This document shows, piece by piece, positions 52,392-61,038 of a stretch of 64,000 nucleotides of DNA. This DNA is from Mesorhizobium tianshanense. GTDB lineage: Bacteria > Pseudomonadota > Alphaproteobacteria > Rhizobiales > Rhizobiaceae. The notes beneath the pieces are model-generated. The model was given only the letters and a program-made list of their open reading frames with translations, searched no databases and was not told the DNA's origin. The stretch is taken from assembly GCF_007830515.1 (NCBI RefSeq), contig NZ_VLKT01000016.1, positions 1 to 64,000 on the forward strand, given 5' to 3'. Made by a program: the position numbers and the translations under genes. Each line of letters opens with the position of its first letter. Positions within the stretch are counted from its first letter, which is position 1.

Positions 52392-53945
52392 TCAATTCAA
52401 GATGCGAAAGGCCTTGGGTCCATTCTCAAAAGCTTCGCTCTTCTGTCGCGCTTGCTCGGGCGTCAGAATCCGGCGCTGCCAGCTTCGCGGCCTCGGCTCC
52501 TTGTCTCGCCATACGATGCGACCGCCAGCGCCAGTTCCAGCGATGATGCCGACATGAACCTCGCGCTTCTTGCTCGCCAGACACATGAGCAAGCTTCCAG
52601 CCGCACAATTAGCCAGGTCGTCGTGACTCCCCGGTGGGTGGTCAATGGCGTCCCGGCCCGCGCGCGTCGTGCGTCGCTCCAGGCTCTGAAGCTGGAGCAA
52701 AAGGCGCTTGTGATTGAGCAGTTCGATCTGCTGGCTATTCAGGAGCGGCAACAGATCGCGATAAATGTTGGATTTGGCATCGGCGGAAGCTTCATAGCTG
52801 ACGTTAAAATTACGAAATTGCTCCCGAGGCCACTCCCCTGCATATCGGTCGCCGACAATTTTGTAGATGCCATAGCGCTTGAGCGTGGAAGCAAATTCGG
52901 CTGCAACATTTTGCGGGCTGAACGGCGGAGTGACCTCGCGCAGGCAATCGAGAACTGCTTTGTCGCCTTCGAGGTGGCTGATTCCGAGGGTCATGGAATC
53001 CGATGCGCCGCCTGATGGATCGACGAAGCCGTGGTATCTGACGCCCTGGCGCGGAGCGCGTTCGGTCAGTGGCACAACACAGGCTTGGAGGGCTTCGACG
53101 GAGATGAATGTTTCGACGTCGCTGCGGAACTGGGCCAGGTATTCGGCGGCGGCGCTGAGTGGATCCTTCTCCATCTCCGCATCGATGAAGCTCTGCGGAA
53201 CGGTAGGGTTCATGCTCCGAGTGTCAGCCTGCCAGACTAGAACGTTGTCGTCTTCTTTGCCGAAGTGTCTGGTGTAGGCTTCATAGAGTGCGCCCTTCCG
53301 CGCGTAGGGGCTTGATGCACAAAGCAGAAGCGGATTGGGGAACTGCGCCATCGCCGGGCGAATGGCGCGCAGGATTTCGATGTCAGGATCAGCGGAATCT
53401 TCGGACGGCCAAAAAGCGATCTCGTCGGCTAGGAAAGCGATGATCGCGTAGCCACGGACGCTGCGGTAACTGGCCGTGCTGATTTCGATGGTAGTTTCGT
53501 TGCAAAGGTCGAAGCTGGATGCAGTTTCCCGCTCGACCATTTCCCGCAACATGGGAATGTGGTGCAAAAATCCAGAAATGAATCTGAATATGACCCGGGC
53601 CTGCCGCTGATCATGCGCCACGATCAGGACGGTGGCGCGCTCGCCGGGTTGGAGGTACTGGCGGTACTCGTGAAATGCGGCAATGAAGACACCCAGCAGG
53701 GCGAGGATGAACGACTTGCCGCCGCGCCGCCCGCATACAAGCCACCCTTCCTTGACTTGTCTGCTTGGGGGATTCTTTCGGTGCGTGAACTTGCGGAAGG
53801 TATCAAGTTCTGTGGGGTTCATGTCGAGGGCGAACAGCGCCTTCAAGACAATAATCCACGTCTGCCAAGTCACTTGATCCTTCAGCCAGAAGGCGAATAG
53901 TTTATCATCCTTGATTACATCGAGGATATTCACAATAACGCTCAC
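52392..53945 (-). CDS. Phage terminase large subunit
   Basis: A 517-residue DNA-packaging motor protein. ATPase: Walker A VCGRRGGKSF (K77), Walker B IIAFLADEIAFW (D174, E175), coupling region LCASSPYARKG. Nuclease: VRYHGFVDPSGG (D309) and later acidic residues in SHDDLANCAAG. All catalytic parts are present. The start is uncertain: GTG at 53945 lacks a ribosome binding site and GTG at 53933 is an alternative. No portal, capsid or head gene follows; downstream is a helical protein, a small HTH and a tape-measure scrap. It faces the defence-type gene at 55756 across about 1.8 kb. Confidence 0.93.
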   Translation of the reverse strand: MSVIVNILDVIKDDKLFAFWLKDQVTWQTWIIVLKALFALDMNPTELDTFRKFTHRKNPPSRQVKEGWLVCGRRGGKSFILALLGVFIAAFHEYRQYLQPGERATVLIVAHDQRQARVIFRFISGFLHHIPMLREMVERETASSFDLCNETTIEISTASYRSVRGYAIIAFLADEIAFWPSEDSADPDIEILRAIRPAMAQFPNPLLLCASSPYARKGALYEAYTRHFGKEDDNVLVWQADTRSMNPTVPQSFIDAEMEKDPLSAAAEYLAQFRSDVETFISVEALQACVVPLTERAPRQGVRYHGFVDPSGGASDSMTLGISHLEGDKAVLDCLREVTPPFSPQNVAAEFASTLKRYGIYKIVGDRYAGEWPREQFRNFNVSYEASADAKSNIYRDLLPLLNSQQIELLNHKRLLLQLQSLERRTTRAGRDAIDHPPGSHDDLANCAAGSLLMCLASKKREVHVGIIAGTGAGGRIVWRDKEPRPRSWQRRILTPEQARQKSEAFENGPKAFRILN

Positions 53946-54127
53946 TGCGACGATGTTGTTCGCAGTATAAGCTGGTTCGCGATGAACGCAAACTTGCGGT
54001 TGTGGTGGTTTCTATTTGGGGTTGAAAGCGCAACCGTTGCGCATTTGAGGCGGCGTAGCCGATCACATAAGGGAACCATTCCCTCGCGGGTGGGTTTCGG
54101 CCTTGAGGGCCAATGGGATGCCCGATT

Positions 54128-54319
54128 ATGCCCAAGCTTCACAAAGCAGAGCAGGAGTCTGCCCAAACCTTCCGGAGGCTGATCACTTCGGAAGGCAATC
54201 GCAAGCAGTTGCGCAAGTTGCTGCGACTGGATGTCGATCCAAAGCTGTCGTCGCCGTCGTTCACTGAATTGCTTGAGACACTTGATCGACGAGAGCAGGG
54301 AGCCGGCTCAAGCTCGTAG
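54128..54319 (+). CDS. Small hypothetical protein divergent from terminase
   Basis: A 63-residue basic frame, MPKLHKAEQESAQTFRRLIT ... LLETLDRREQGAGSSS. It is helical and charged. The ribosome binding site is weak. A small DNA-binding role near packaging genes is possible, but the gene is not certain. Confidence 0.45.
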   Translation: MPKLHKAEQESAQTFRRLITSEGNRKQLRKLLRLDVDPKLSSPSFTELLETLDRREQGAGSSS

Positions 54320-54736
54320 CCGGGTCTATGAGAACCGCGTCTCGCGTTGGGATTCGCTCGCTGGGTGTTGTACCGGCGATGCTGGTCTTCGCGCTCACAG
54401 CCGGGTGCTCGCGGCGTCATTTGGGCGATCAATGGTCGTCGTCGGGCGAAAACCGTTGCGCAACGGAGTTTGGGTGCCAAGCGGGGGATGATGGTGGCGG
54501 CCATTGCCGGTAGCGTCGCCAATTTGCCTTGGGTCTGTTCGGTTCCGACCGCCACCTTGGCCCCCGCGATTGATGTTCTAGGGGATTGGAGGTGGGGAAG
54601 CTTTGCGCTGGGTCAATTTTTGGGACGATCGCAGAAGTTCGGCTCGGACGCTTTACTTTACTACGATTGGCATAATCTGGCCAAGTGCCCTAGAAGGAGT
54701 CACTTAGGAGCGGTAGAGCTTTTGAAGGATTCAGTA
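54320..54736. other. Stretch without a convincing gene
   Basis: About 420 bases. A frame continuous with the gene at 54737 is open on the plus strand, and another on the minus strand, but neither has a good start. It may hold the remains of an older gene. Confidence 0.4.
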
Positions 54737-55318
54737 ATGCTACTGGAAGATATCACTCACTGGCTAGGGCGCGATGGAAACGGACTTGCAGCTGCGCAAG
54801 TCGTAGCAGCTTTTGTTACTGCTTTGGCAACATTGGCTCTGTGGAGGGTTACCAAGGTACTCGCAGTCGAAACCGCCGCGCTGGCCAAGATGACTTCGCG
54901 CCCTTTCGTGGTATGTTCCCTTGAGTCGAGCGGTGCGAGTGCGATCGCCCTCAATCTCACACTGAGAAATACCGGAAATGCAACAGCATTCGACGTAAAG
55001 CTTCAGGTGACGCCCGCTCTGCCGAAACCCGATGGGTCGCAGGCCTCCGATCAAGTGGAAACGAACTTTGAGACTTCACTTTTGCCGCCGGGGCAGATGC
55101 TGCCGATACAGGGCGTAATGGGGCCAAAAGTCCACGACAAACGATTCAAAGCGACCATTAGCTGGGCGGCGCTTCCCGACGCGAAAGAGCGCGATACGCT
55201 CTCTTACAATTTTGAACCAAAAGACGGGTTTAGGGGTGGCTGGAGTACGAAGGGGGCACATCACATTGCGGAAGAGCTTGAGAAAATTCGAAAGGAAATC
55301 CCCAGAAGACGCCAATAG
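54737..55318 (+). CDS. Membrane-anchored protein of unknown function
   Basis: A 193-residue protein. The ATG at 54737 follows AAGGATTCAGTA. After a short N terminus (MLLEDITHWLGRDGNGLAAA) one membrane helix (VVAAFVTALATLALWRVTKV) is seen, then a soluble domain with a beta-sandwich-like stretch (VVCSLESSGASAIALNLTLRNTGNATAFDVKL). This layout is seen in many hypothetical proteins of mobile regions. It lies 437 bases before the STAND-type gene on the same strand; co-function is possible but unproven. Confidence 0.65.
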   Translation: MLLEDITHWLGRDGNGLAAAQVVAAFVTALATLALWRVTKVLAVETAALAKMTSRPFVVCSLESSGASAIALNLTLRNTGNATAFDVKLQVTPALPKPDGSQASDQVETNFETSLLPPGQMLPIQGVMGPKVHDKRFKATISWAALPDAKERDTLSYNFEPKDGFRGGWSTKGAHHIAEELEKIRKEIPRRRQ

Positions 55319-55377
55319 AAGATAGCGCGACGACGCTACAACTCCCACGTTCCACCCATTTCAGACAGGCTGGGGGA

Positions 55378-55623
55378 TCACTCGGCGGGAAGAAACATAC
55401 CCTCTTCCTTAGCCGCGGCTTCGAAGGCATCGCGCACCGCAGCCGGAGCCACACGCCCCTGCAACCCCTCCATGCAAAGTTCGACGGCATGACGCCATCG
55501 GGGGCCGCGTTTGGTCCAGCTTAGAAGTTTCTCCGCGGCACCCTCGACATGGCTGACGCCAAATCTCACGCCCGGTCGATCTGTCTTCACATAGAGGGGT
55601 GGGGAGAACCAGTGGAGCGCCAT
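55378..55623 (-). CDS. DUF982-family protein
   Basis: An 81-residue protein of the rhizobial DUF982 family: GAAEKLLSWTKRGPRWRHAVELCMEGLQGRVAPAAVRDAFEAAAKEEG. The pattern of one Trp, HA/YAxxxC, a glycine turn and the AFxxAA end is typical. These genes are abundant in Mesorhizobium and often near mobile DNA. Function unknown. It is oriented opposite to its neighbours on both sides. Confidence 0.85.
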   Translation of the reverse strand: MALHWFSPPLYVKTDRPGVRFGVSHVEGAAEKLLSWTKRGPRWRHAVELCMEGLQGRVAPAAVRDAFEAAAKEEGMFLPAE

Positions 55624-55755
55624 TCGTGAATATTAGTTCAAGCTGATGTGGCGCGGTAGATGGTCGAGTGCTGAAGGCCGAAAGAACATCGCCGGGAGAA
55701 TTAGATATCTGCTACCAATTGATCGCACGTTCCAAGGGCCGCTTAAGGAGGTTAG

Positions 55756-58700
55756 TTGGCAGACGACGGAATATCATCGCTTATTGGCCCAGGTGGCGAC
55801 ACGTGGAATCTCCCAGATGGAGAGGCCAAGCGCCAAGCTGTCGCCTCGCTCCGTGGGTATGCTTATCAGCTGCACCGCACTGTAGCGGCATGGTTGCAGT
55901 TGAAGAGAAACGGTTATCTCTTCCTAGAGGCCGCAGAAGACTACGCCTCTCTCAGCCGCGACCCATCGAGTCGTGACGAGATCCTCGCGGCGACGCAGGT
56001 CAAGGACACCCGCGAGTCAGGTTCAGTAACGCTCAATTCAGCCGATGTTTTGGACGCAATCCGCAATTTCTGGCGATATAGAGAGGCCAATGTTGCGCGC
56101 AAAATTCAGCTGACGTTCCTTACAACGTCTCAAATCGGCAAAGAGCGCAAGAATGGCCTCCCGAGTGGTACGCGTGGGCTCGACGCATGGCAGATCGTGG
56201 GACGGGGTAGTGGTGATCTTGCTGAACTAAAAGCGGCCCTGCAGGCTAGGTTCGACGAGGCAGGCTCCCTTGGTCAATTCCTCAAGGACGCCACCGATGA
56301 GGACATTCGTGAATTGCTCCTGAAGCCAATACAATGGTCATGTGGGGAATTGGACTATGCCGACATTGTCGAACGAAATAGGGAAGACATAATAGAGGTC
56401 GGCCTAGCGCTTGGCGGCACCGTTGATCAGTCCGAGCGGGCCTTGGATACTCTCCTGCACGAGGTGCTTAACACAATCGTGCTAAATAAAGAGCGGAGGC
56501 TGACCTACGCGGGGCTAGCTAAGCTAGTTCAGGAAGCCAACACGATTCGGGTGCCAATAGCGCGTGCATTTAGCACGGGCGTAGATCTGGATATCACCGG
56601 CAGCTGGGTGCCGAGCGACTTAGCCTTGCCGGCAAAGCTGGCTCGCAGGTCCGCAAGCACCGCAGACGTGGCCGTGAACTTTCGCGAACGAAGGCGACTA
56701 TGGCTACATGGCGCAAACGGAATGGGGAAGTCGACTTTGGCCGCACTGGTTGCCGGCGCACAAGGCGGCAATTGGCAAGCGCTTCGGCTTCGCGGAACTG
56801 CGGCAGGGGCGGCAGCCGAGCGCATCGCCGCAGCGCGTCAGGCGCTGGGGCGAATGCCAGATGTTTCGGGCCTGGTGCTTGACGACCTCACTGTTGATCA
56901 CGAAACGCAGATCGTTGTGCCACTTCGCGCCCTAGGGACGACGCTCTCGCGCGAGGGATTGGCCTGCGTAATTTCGAGCAACAATCCGCCGGGTAGGGCG
57001 CTGAGAGAGGCGCTTGGCCTAGAAGCTATGGATGTCGTCGAAGCACCAGACTTCAGCGATGAGGACGCTGCCGAACTCGTTGCTCAATATGGTGGCAACC
57101 CGGCTACTTGGGCGAAGTTTGTGAAGTACGCCGGCGGCTTCGGTCATCCACAGCTGGTACACGTTGTCGTGGCCGGCATGGCAGCCCGTGGTTGGCCGGA
57201 AGACGAGCTGGAGACATGGCTTACAAAGGGTTTTGATAACCAAGATGTCGCGGCCGAGCGCCGAGCCACTCGGCGCCGGCTGCTTGAAGAACTCGGGGGC
57301 CAGGAGGTGGCGCTCCTTAGCCGCTTGGCAAAGGTCGGCGGCGCGTTTGACAGACAAGTCGTCGAAGCAATCGCATCCGTCGAGCCTGTGATTCAATCGG
57401 CCAAAATTACAGTCGAAAAGCTGTCGGGCTATTGGATTGAGCGAGTTGGTGACCACCGATTCCGCGTATCGCCTCTAGTCGCGGACTTGCCCAATCATCT
57501 TCTCGGAACCACGGAACAAAAGGCGCTTGATAGCGCTATCGGCAGGTCGATCATATTCCGCAACCCGCTTGCTGGCGACCTGCTGGACACAGGCTTCATG
57601 CACGCATTGGTGGCCAAGGACGACGCAGCCCTTAACCAGCTTGCGATCGCACTCACTCAGGCCCAAGGCGACGTGGTAAAGCTATTGTCCGGCGCAATGC
57701 CGTTCTTTCGAGATTACCTGTCTAGAATCGGGGAGGTAAGCTATCGGCCGCCCCCGATCATCGCTGCCTTACTTGGCATCGCTCGACATAGATTGCTGGT
57801 CACCCGTGGTGATCGCGGCGAACTCAATGAATCAGTCCGCTACATTCTTTCGCTTGTGGAACTTGCGGAAGCGGAAGCTGCAGGGGTACCATTGAAGTTC
57901 ATGGCACTAAGCCAAATCCTGCACCCACAGGAGAGCCTTGGGTTGATTGATGGCTGGTTTAACCTGCTGCGTCAGATGGACAGCGAGCCCGCCGGAAGAA
58001 TTGATCTCCAGGGCATTTTCGGCAGTTCTACAGCGGCGCTCGGGATTGATCCTATTAGTTTCCTATTCATGGCCCATGCTCTTCACCTACCAGGCCTGTC
58101 GGAACTTGAAACACTTTTCAGCACGTTGTCTGAGCTAACGGCGGCGGAGCGTCAAAGGTGGCTAAGCGCGACTAAGCATGACAGGGCCTGGTCTATGCTT
58201 ATTGTCGACAACGCGTGGCTAAAGCATTTACAAGCCGGCACCTTAGATTGGAGCGTCGGCGCGAATACCTATGCCAATCTTGCAGACATCGCCTTAGCGT
58301 GGGGTGAGGACGACATTGCTGCCCGATGTTATCGGAATCAGGCTGTCCTCATCGACGAGTATGGACACGACCATTCTGCAGCGTTGAAAGCGCTCGACGC
58401 AGCAGATGCCCGTTTACCCCAGAACCTGGACCTTGCCCGACAGCGGGCAAAAATAGCTTGGCGGGCTGGGGAGTACGAAGCTGCTCTTAAGGGTCTTGCG
58501 GCGATTGAAGATTGGCTAAAGGCAGGTGACGCTATCGAAGCGGCCTTCGCGTTTAGAGAGGCGGCCATGAGTGCTGGCGAGTTGGGCCTATGGCGAGATT
58601 CTGAGAGCTATTTCCTCAAAGCGCACGATGCATTGCTCAAGGTTCAGACTGATCAGGAGGCGTTCAAGCTCGGTCTGCTAATCGACGCGATAGGCGTTAG

Positions 58701-59784
58701 GTATAAGTCCGGCGACACTGAGGGCGCCGTAAGAGGGATGGTCGATTTAGTTGGGCAGCTCGCGGAGCGCGGTGCCGGAAAGAGTCCGAAGGATCATGCC
58801 GTCGCGGCCCTGGGGCGGCACTTTGTGCTCTGGCTCAGGTCACAGAAACAACGCGATATCCAAATTGACGATCAGCCTGTGGTCTATTTCATTGGGGCAA
58901 TCAGCAATCCCGAGCCTCACTCCGACCTTGAAAAGTGGCCAATCCCAGAACCCGCGTCGCTTTGGTTCTTGTTTGGATTGGTGGCCCTCGAAGAAGGTAT
59001 CCCTTGGACCGAAATTGCAGGTTGGCAGGGGATCAAAGACCTTGCTAGCTATGCTGATCTTTATGTTCAGCTGCCGATGGGGCGACTTGAGCGAGCGGTA
59101 GCAAATATCGACCTCGACGAATTCACGGACGCAGCTCCAGAAGCAGCGGCTGCCATTGCTTACTTCAGCGAGGCGCGAAAGACAGACCCACGGCCTGATC
59201 CGGTCGCGCCAGCCAAGGTGAGTATGCCGCCGTTTGGTGCACATGTTTTGGGGAGTGATGCCGCCCGGCCATATGTCCGGGATGCGGCAATAGCATTTGC
59301 GATCAACTTAGCGACAGTCTCGCCGTTTCAAACTACGGAGCTAGAGAGGATCGCGGGATTGCTACCGGGCCTTGAGAGTTCGAGCCTTGTCCCGGAGTGG
59401 TTCGACGGCTCAATAATTCGCGATGATCTGCGTAGCCACGTCGCTTCTCTCGCTCTTGAGATGGCATGCGGTAAAGACTGTAGCTTGGATGAGACATTGC
59501 TGGCTCACCTGCGGCTTTGGGAGTGGTTGCAAGCTTCCCATTTCAAGAGAGCGTGTCTTGACAACATTTGCCGCTACGCTCGCGATTTTTGGGCCGGTGC
59601 CGTGGTAGCCCGACGATTTGAGATGAAGACCCCATATCTAGCAGTGCCGGAAATTGAAAGAGCATTGGCCGGCTATGAAGTATCCAACAAATGGTTGGCC
59701 ACTCTCTTGTTGGCGGCACATCAGTCGACCCGCGTCTCCCTTGCTGCAGAGTATCGCACCTTGCTGGTGGAAGCCAAGGATTAA
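55756..59784 (+). CDS. Cap4/DUF4297-type nuclease fused to a STAND-type NTPase with TPR-like C terminus (candidate Avs-like antiphage protein)
   Basis: A 1342-residue protein. Residues 30-110 match the Cap4/DUF4297 nuclease pattern: RGYAYQLHRTVAAWLQL, then E58/E61/D62 in LFLEAAEDYA and Q81-V-K83 in ATQVKDT, an (E/D)...QxK site. Residues 310-580 are an NTPase: Walker A LHGANGMGKST (K325), Walker B GLVLDDL (D376, D377), then a winged-helix-like region ending ERVGDHRFRVSPLV. From about 835 come TPR-like helices. This nuclease-NTPase-repeat order is that of Avs-type STAND defence proteins, where repeats sense a phage protein and the NTPase makes filaments or tetramers that activate the nuclease. 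The TTG start at 55756 has a perfect AAGGAGG. GC is lower than in the core genes, suggesting transfer. It is monocistronic. Confidence 0.82.
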   Translation: MADDGISSLIGPGGDTWNLPDGEAKRQAVASLRGYAYQLHRTVAAWLQLKRNGYLFLEAAEDYASLSRDPSSRDEILAATQVKDTRESGSVTLNSADVLDAIRNFWRYREANVARKIQLTFLTTSQIGKERKNGLPSGTRGLDAWQIVGRGSGDLAELKAALQARFDEAGSLGQFLKDATDEDIRELLLKPIQWSCGELDYADIVERNREDIIEVGLALGGTVDQSERALDTLLHEVLNTIVLNKERRLTYAGLAKLVQEANTIRVPIARAFSTGVDLDITGSWVPSDLALPAKLARRSASTADVAVNFRERRRLWLHGANGMGKSTLAALVAGAQGGNWQALRLRGTAAGAAAERIAAARQALGRMPDVSGLVLDDLTVDHETQIVVPLRALGTTLSREGLACVISSNNPPGRALREALGLEAMDVVEAPDFSDEDAAELVAQYGGNPATWAKFVKYAGGFGHPQLVHVVVAGMAARGWPEDELETWLTKGFDNQDVAAERRATRRRLLEELGGQEVALLSRLAKVGGAFDRQVVEAIASVEPVIQSAKITVEKLSGYWIERVGDHRFRVSPLVADLPNHLLGTTEQKALDSAIGRSIIFRNPLAGDLLDTGFMHALVAKDDAALNQLAIALTQAQGDVVKLLSGAMPFFRDYLSRIGEVSYRPPPIIAALLGIARHRLLVTRGDRGELNESVRYILSLVELAEAEAAGVPLKFMALSQILHPQESLGLIDGWFNLLRQMDSEPAGRIDLQGIFGSSTAALGIDPISFLFMAHALHLPGLSELETLFSTLSELTAAERQRWLSATKHDRAWSMLIVDNAWLKHLQAGTLDWSVGANTYANLADIALAWGEDDIAARCYRNQAVLIDEYGHDHSAALKALDAADARLPQNLDLARQRAKIAWRAGEYEAALKGLAAIEDWLKAGDAIEAAFAFREAAMSAGELGLWRDSESYFLKAHDALLKVQTDQEAFKLGLLIDAIGVRYKSGDTEGAVRGMVDLVGQLAERGAGKSPKDHAVAALGRHFVLWLRSQKQRDIQIDDQPVVYFIGAISNPEPHSDLEKWPIPEPASLWFLFGLVALEEGIPWTEIAGWQGIKDLASYADLYVQLPMGRLERAVANIDLDEFTDAAPEAAAAIAYFSEARKTDPRPDPVAPAKVSMPPFGAHVLGSDAARPYVRDAAIAFAINLATVSPFQTTELERIAGLLPGLESSSLVPEWFDGSIIRDDLRSHVASLALEMACGKDCSLDETLLAHLRLWEWLQASHFKRACLDNICRYARDFWAGAVVARRFEMKTPYLAVPEIERALAGYEVSNKWLATLLLAAHQSTRVSLAAEYRTLLVEAKD

Positions 59785-59793
59785 GGATTAAGA

Positions 59794-59808
59794 CAACGTA
59801 TTACGTTG
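59794..59808. repeat. 15-bp palindrome after the STAND gene
   Basis: CAACGTA-T-TACGTTG, perfect 7-bp arms around one base, 10 bases after the stop codon (which lies in a GGATTAAGGATTAA repeat). Could be a regulator site or insertion site. Confidence 0.55.
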
Positions 59809-59834
59809 AGCGAACGGCGACCTTCCACCGATAC

Positions 59835-59988
59835 TGTTGAAAAAGTACGCGTCGCGGCTGCCCATGGCATTTGCGTAGAATGGCGTTCCGAGAAGATCCC
59901 AAAAGTGAATCCAGCCATGCAATGCGCCGGGGTGGAACGGGATTCTATTATCGGTGGCGACTTTGCGGTGCGTCGGACTTTTTCAACA
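59835..59988. mobile_element. MITE-like element or IS remnant with terminal inverted repeats
   Basis: TGTTGAAAAAGT (59835-59846) and ACTTTTTCAACA (59977-59988) are perfect 12-bp inverted repeats 154 bases apart overall, with imperfect similarity extending outward (GATAC/GATAT) and inward. Ends with TTTTTCAACA are familiar from several IS families. The interior has no gene. No target duplication was found by eye. Confidence 0.5.
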
Positions 59989-60101
59989 ATATCCACCCTT
60001 AGCCGGAATTCAAGCTGGTGGTTGGGCCGGATCGGGCTCGGGGCAGATAGGTTGGGGTTCTCAGACGGGGTTCATCTGATCTGAGATGCATGGTTGGGAG
60101 A

Positions 60102-60620
60102 TCAGGCGTCGTCGCTCTTATCCGCCGCCTCTGAGTCCGGCCCCCTGGCGTCTGATTTTTCCCTACCGGGGGCGCTCTCTACGGTCGCCGCGTCGTGATT
60201 GCGGAGATACTGGGTGAGGCTTGGCGTCACGTCCTTCATGACTCTTTCAAGTCCGACAGTGCGAAGCAGGTTGTGCAGCGTGGAGACTAGGTTGGAATAG
60301 GAGCCGACGCTAATGTCGACGCCATCCAGCCTTTCAGCTTCCATATGTTCGAGTAGCGCCCTGACGAATGCTGCTCGCTCCAAGAGAGTGCGGCGAGCAA
60401 GGCTGATGGCGCTAGGGCCGCCCAACTCATCTACCATCGTCTGTAACCAGTGCTTGGCCCGCTGACCGGCGAGGTTGCGCATGTCAAGGTCGTCTAGGGT
60501 GCGCAGGGTGAGCTTCTTGGCTGTTGGGCCTTTGTAGACGAAGCTTCGCTGCCGTAAGCCTCTTGGGTCATTGATCTCCATAGCAGTGATGGGATCGCCC
60601 TTTCGTCTGGGAATAACCAT
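60102..60620 (-). CDS. Hypothetical helical protein downstream of the primase
   Basis: A 172-residue protein, MVIPRRKGDPITAMEINDPR..., with a central helical block SAISLARRTLLERAAFVRAL and a charged tail (REKSDARGPDSEAADKSDDA). It resembles small proteins found with phage replication or packaging genes, such as terminase small subunits, but no signature is clear. AAGG precedes the ATG. It lies on the same strand as the primase-helicase, separated by the repeat structure. Confidence 0.7.
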   Translation of the reverse strand: MVIPRRKGDPITAMEINDPRGLRQRSFVYKGPTAKKLTLRTLDDLDMRNLAGQRAKHWLQTMVDELGGPSAISLARRTLLERAAFVRALLEHMEAERLDGVDISVGSYSNLVSTLHNLLRTVGLERVMKDVTPSLTQYLRNHDAATVESAPGREKSDARGPDSEAADKSDDA

Positions 60621-61038
60621 TGTGAAACCTTATTGCGCCTTATTCATTTTTGAACTTGATCAACGGCAAATGCGGATTGTATAGTTATGTCAGTCTGTTA
60701 GCAACAATACTGGGTTTAAGCGCAACTTATTACGGCAGATTAAAGCTTGGTTGAAGAATGCTTGGCCACCGTCACCGCTTCATCGCCACTCACAATCCGT
60801 AAACCAATAAATATCTTCGTGTAAACAATTAAATCGCACCGTGTTCCGCAGATATCTTCCTGTCGCGCTAGGTTTACGTCCGATGATCGTCAATAAACAA
60901 GCAAACAAGCAAAACAAGGAAAACTCTATTGTGAGCCTAAGTCTAACTCTCACCTATGATTCGCTATCAGAGACCCTATTAGTTAGACTCAGTACAAGAG
61001 TTTTCCTTGTTTTGCCTGTTTTTGCCTGTTGTCCCTGT
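60621..61038. other. Intergenic region downstream of the primase, AT-rich
   Basis: About 420 bases of AT-rich DNA with no convincing gene. It carries the nested inverted repeats and iteron-like repeats described separately, and is a plausible origin of replication or strong bidirectional terminator. Confidence 0.6.
60894..61037. repeat. Nested inverted repeats with short direct repeats, possible origin
   Basis: Outer arms: GCAAAACAAGGAAAACTCT (60909-60927) and its exact reverse complement AGAGTTTTCCTTGTTTTGC (60997-61015), 19 bp. Inner arms: AGTCTAACT (60940-60948)/AGTTAGACT (60981-60989). Just outside lie direct repeats: AACAAGCAAACAAGCA on the left and GCCTGTTTTTGCCTGTT on the right. It lies immediately after the primase-helicase stop. 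Such a structure beside a replicase suggests a replication origin; an alternative is a terminator for convergent transcripts. Confidence 0.65.

Noticed and set aside
60102..60620. Terminase small subunit
   Set aside because: It is helical and in a phage-like region, but no signature supports the call and it is 6 kb from the terminase gene.
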